The position numbers were made by a program, and so were the translations under genes. The notes beneath the pieces were generated by a model. It searched no databases. It was given only the letters and a program-made list of their open reading frames with translations, and had not been told where the DNA came from. From NCBI GenBank assembly GCA_963662155.1, contig OY759265.1, positions 7,368,838-7,432,837 on the forward strand: a stretch of 64,000 nt of DNA, written 5' to 3'. Positions 59,816 through 64,000 of this stretch are shown here, piece after piece. Within the stretch, counting starts at the first letter, position 1. Each line of letters starts with the position of its first letter. The stretch is from Lamellibrachia columna (taxonomy: Eukaryota; Annelida; Polychaeta; Sabellida; Siboglinidae).

Positions 59816-61549
59816 TTAAGTCTTGTTATCTAACATTCCTTTCTAAATTCAGAACAATAACAAATGTGATGTTGTGAATTATATGTATCCAGTGATTGTG
59901 TGAGTATTCAACACAGTAGACCAGAAATAGCAGTTGGCATGAATACCACTGGGTTAACCAAACTATCAAAAGATCTGCATTTGGCATTGGGTAATATCGC
60001 TGATCATTATTGTATCAATTATATATCAATCTTACCCATTTGTTTTCAGCTTTTATGTTCACTGTTTATTTGAGCAGTATGCTCAACTAAAAGTTAGGAG
60101 GAATAAATAAAAAATAACAAGTTATTCAACTGGGCTTATACAGTACGATTAAAAACATCTTAAATCTGACTAAATGTGTTTATTATTACATCGTTTGACA
60201 TTTTATAAATTAGTGTTTGCGACATATTTTATTGCACACTTTAACCTAATTAATTTTTCCACAAGCATGTGGTTGTAGAAACTGTAGGTTTCATAATGTT
60301 ATCACCACACACATCAAAGATAAGATCTAATGTTATGGCCATCACATCTTTTTGGAACCATCCTAGATTAACTGAAATTACTATAAGTAGAGCATCCATA
60401 ATCATATCCACTCCTGCAATTCTTTGAAATACAAACACTGAGGCTAGCACATTATACGCCATGTTAACAATTTACATTTATTTGCCCAGTTAGAAACACC
60501 GCAGATGTGCGATTACATCATACATAATGATGTGCGATTACATCATACATGATGTTTATGTCAGGTGTGCTGCCCATGTGATGTTCGCATATTGATTAAT
60601 GTTTGATCCCCGGATGACCATATTTGGACACAGTGGCCATATTGTAATCATTACCGAGACATGCCAGTGGTTTCACCTGGAGTATGGCGCCATAATAAAA
60701 TGCAAATGTCTCATCAACCCATCAATTTATATGACGGCAACATCTTGGAGAAACATCACTAACCAAATCCAATTCTATATGAAATCTCTTGTGAGTCGTG
60801 GATGTGTTGGCATGGGCATGCCTGATAAACAACATAACAGCCATCGACATCACGGCAGGTAGACTTAATGGAGAGCTAAACCAGCACGTCTTGCAGCGAG
60901 TTCTTAAGCAGACTACTAGTGCTACAGGCTTGGCTGGTTTCTGAAATGAAAATGCTAATTGCACTCTGGATCAATGGTATTCACTACATCTGCTCTGCAC
61001 AAGAGAATGGGTCATTCGCTATTTGGTGGACACAACTTTAGTCTGCTGTTAAAAGCATTCTTTCATCAGGCCAGTATTCACTGGTTTCATTCATTATCCA
61101 CAGCTTTCTAAGAACATATCTCATTACCATACCATATTGTGGTGACAGTATCAAATTCCAGCGATCAAGTCTTAATACGCATAATTGCTTTGTATCCCAT
61201 GGTACAACAGAAATATGTGTAGTAAGACATTCGGTTTATTCTTATATTTACACCTTATTGTTAAGTTCATAGGTGGATTAGTATTAATGCTACAGGCATT
61301 GAGCATTAGAAAGCATCTAATACAATATTATACATCAAAACAGCGAGCTATTAAATATCTACGACAGTGTGTCTTAGCACAATGGTCAATTGTTATGTAC
61401 TCAATGATTAGTCAAACATATATTCCTATGTAAGTCTTAGTAACAATATTGCAGATACTACAAAATCAGCATTGTGAATGTTACTCCTAAATCACAACAG
61501 ATGCTTTCTCTCTATCGTAATAATATAGATTATAATAAATCTAGCTTCT

Positions 61550-61700
61550 TTTTAAAGCGAAACAAAAGTCATGGTTTGGGAGCAATGTGCCTAAGAGTTA
61601 ACAAAGATTACCCATTTGCAACTTTAATCAAGAATATCAAGCGTGGTTTTCTCAGAATTTTTCCAAAAAGTGGGAGATTCTGGTTATATCTTTTGTTTTT
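61550..61700 (-). repeat. Dispersed repeat, copy in reverse
   Basis: ttaaagcgaaacaaaagtcatggttt...ataagaatatc-type sequence complementary to 48880-49000. Confidence 0.6.
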
Positions 61701-61936
61701 CTGGTGGCTGGCGTGTTTATTCAACTTTATTGGGCAACCAATTAATAAATGCCTGGCGAAGCAATGCAAATTCTCATTCAAGCTAGCTGCTAAGTCAGAA
61801 TGGGATAAGTTTAGTTACTTTGTGAGACAAATTAAACTAGTGAGGCCTCAGTGAGCACAACAAATGTTTATGCAAGAGCACATACCGTATTTGACTTAAT
61901 AAGCATATAGTACGCCTGAAAAAAGGGCCATAAAAA

Positions 61937-62037
61937 TGTAGGAAACACACACACAGGTGCACGTGCACACATATGCATGCATGTGCACTCACACACGTGC
62001 ACGCATGCACATACTCACACATGCGTGCACACACACA
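61937..62037. repeat. CA/TG/GC alternating tract
   Basis: acacacaggtgcacgtgcacacatatgcatgcatgtgcac...; almost unbroken purine-pyrimidine alternation with short palindromes. Confidence 0.85.
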
Positions 62038-62769
62038 AAATGAATACAGGGTGTACAGTCAAATACACCTGTATATCCCAAGTTCTTTGTGGTGTTCCAA
62101 TATTTCCAGAAAAAAGTTTCGGTGATGCATGAAGTACAGGGAAGATACCCTGGTTGAACTTGAGTGCTTGTATTAACTGAGAAACAGACGCCGTGAAAGG
62201 ATTAGGTATAGCATCAGAGCCAGACAACCAGTTCATTAAATAATTAAATCAATAACACCGGTGTGACATGCCCTTTGAATGTCAGAAGTTACTATTCACA
62301 CACAAACAGCACTTACCTTGAGCTAGGTAAATGTTGGGCAGTTAGCACCTTGAGATGTGAGGTTAACTACGACTCACTCACTCAACCATTGACCGAGATG
62401 ATTGACCATTGGGGTGCACATATGGATGCTTCACTCACTACCTGTCTTAACTGGATTAAAGCAAAGATTCTGAGAATGTGTAGTGTTACTGGATTTCACA
62501 TAGGTATTCAACAACTTTTGATAATATTCATACAGCCACGAAGGTGTTTATTATGAAATGCATGTTAACCATGTCAGCACTGAGTAGCAGCTGTGTGGAC
62601 GAGATATAATCTGCGTGTTGATTGCAGACACAGACTGCCATATTGAATCCCCACACTAGCACACAAATTATCCATCTTGAAAGAGCACAAGTCAACAGCA
62701 AGTTTGTAGACTCACCAAAAACGAACACCGGCAGATAAACAAACAACTCAACAGACTTAATAATCACCC

Positions 62770-62890
62770 TTGGATGGCTCTTAAAGCGAAACAAGTCATG
62801 GTTTTTGACATATGCACCTATAAGAGTTACTAAAACACAACCATTTGTAACTACAATTAAGAATATCACGCCAGTGGTTTACTAAGAAAA
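62770..62890 (-). repeat. Dispersed repeat, second reverse copy
   Basis: cttaaagcgaaacaagtcatggttt...caattaagaatatc; same family as 48880-49000. Confidence 0.65.
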
Positions 62891-63309
62891 CCTTGTAGAA
62901 CACAACACATCTTAATTTCAAGGGCCGCACCAGACTGTTAGATAACACTACGTCACGAGTGCGGTATTCTGGCAATATTTCTTCACCAACTGAAAATATA
63001 TTTGTATACACCTATTACCATTCTTGTCTATAGGATCTGGCTATATGCACCCAAACTCAATTTACGTAACATATTTTGGCCTTTGTTTACTAAACAACCA
63101 GTAGTCTTCTTTCTGGCAAAATAACATGCTTGTTAGAGACTTTGCATTGGTCCTGTGTATGCCGACCTCCCTTAATACGTCACTTTAGTTTAGGTTACCC
63201 CGATTTCATAGAACTGCACATGCGCTTATTGGTCGTGCTGTTTAACATTTCAGCCCTCGGTCATTCAGAGAAATGTCCGGAAACTCCAACTATTAGACCA
63301 CATTCTGAG

Positions 63310-63420
63310 TAAACACTGGCACGATATTCTTGATCTTAGTTGCACGTGGTTAGCTTTTATTATATCTTTGAGCTGCATAGCCCCAAAACCATGCATTTTG
63401 TTTCACTTTAAATTGTCGTA
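63310..63420 (+). repeat. Dispersed repeat, forward copy
   Basis: gatattcttgatcttagttgcacgtggtt...ttgtttcactttaaa; same family. Confidence 0.65.
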
Positions 63421-63901
63421 CATCATCAAACAAGCTTGTACTAAATTCTAAACAACAGTATTGAGAACAGCCCCTCTCCAAGCCTACTAACCAAATCAAA
63501 CTCTGGACTCTACCTTAAGCCCCTATGTATTATGGCAATAGCACCACCAGACTACTGGTTTATGAATCACCATTACTCCAAGATCCAGTATTGGTACATT
63601 CAAGGGTCATGTAAGCATCACACATGAAGATTTCGCAAGCTGCGTATTTATTTCCCAGATTTCCTTTTGGAACTAATTACACGTACACGTACTTTTGGTG
63701 TAAACCTTGAAACTTATTTAATGTGCATCTCAACACAACTATTTGGCCTTCAATCATTCTACAGACAAATACTGATTTTAGAAAGCAGCTGGGAATGAGA
63801 TTATTTACTTCCACATTTATTGTCAGCAAACAATGGTGCATCTCTGATTACGAGGTCTGAGGTAGAATCAAACTGAAGCTAACAAACTGAACATCGCAAT
63901 A

Positions 63902-64000
63902 GACTAATCAGTGCGCTCTGATACAATACAAAGATGAGACCAGCCACTTGAAGTTGCAAAGACTAATCAGTGCGCTCTGATACAATACAAAGATGAGACC
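63902..64000 (+). repeat. 59 bp tandem repeat running off the window
   Basis: gactaatcagtgcgctctga and the next 20 bases recur exactly 59 bases later and fill the window end. Confidence 0.85.

Larger units (their letters stand above)
59816..64000. other. No gene recognised; dispersed repeats
   Basis: This should lie in the 5' part of the Roc-TIR gene. I looked on the minus strand for a P-loop exon and found none. It holds two copies of the 48880-type repeat, a duplicated gatgtgcgattacatcatac pair at 60505-60555, and a CA/TG-rich tract. Confidence 0.5.

Noticed and set aside
61474..61854. 126-codon plus-strand frame
   Set aside because: Half of it is the dispersed repeat; no recognisable domain.

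Overview
This is eukaryotic, animal DNA. Coding sequence is split by GT-AG introns, the background is AT-rich, and repeats dominate. The genes and mobile elements (an asparaginase-like gene, a Roc-COR-Death-TIR gene, CR1-type LINEs, a Maverick/adintovirus, a tRNA-headed SINE and many intronic minisatellites) suggest a marine invertebrate. A mollusc or other lophotrochozoan fits best; a cephalochordate is possible. The species cannot be fixed from the sequence.

Region 1 (1-10147): pieces of two copies of an isoaspartyl peptidase/L-asparaginase gene (ASRGL1-like) in the scrambled exon order 2-3-4-1-5-6. A TTAA-flanked transposon carrying a broken transposase interrupts intron 1 of the first piece.

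Region 2 (10148-17920): a Maverick/Polinton (adintovirus-like) provirus fragment, all on the minus strand and cut at both ends. In minus-strand order it holds DNA polymerase B, the end of a packaging ATPase, a conserved protein in two parts, a chromodomain integrase, a small membrane protein, a penton-like protein, a pVI-like basic protein and the hexon-like capsid protein. Nearly every gene has frameshifts.

Region 3 (17921-25555): an inverted, frameshifted piece of the same asparaginase gene (exon 2 and intron 1), a near-perfect hairpin element, a 3.6 kb element with ~650 bp inverted terminal repeats, a smaller inverted-repeat element and a ~500 bp tandem duplication.

Region 4 (25556-33115): a complete six-exon asparaginase-like gene. 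Splice phases match throughout and the catalytic Thr is present. Its intron 4 holds a minisatellite and a CR1 remnant.

Region 5 (34357-57930, minus strand): the last 16 recognisable exons of one large gene encoding Roc GTPase - COR - Ser/Ala linker - Cys/His-rich region - Death - TIR. This is a predicted innate-immunity signalling protein. The N-terminal exons, including the GTPase P-loop, were not found. The introns carry at least ten different tandem arrays. These include a tRNA-SINE head amplified to about 87 copies (41142-45716), a 15 bp array of about 130 copies, and arrays that duplicate the gene's own splice sites. The rest to 64000 holds LINE remnants and dispersed repeats with no further gene recognised.
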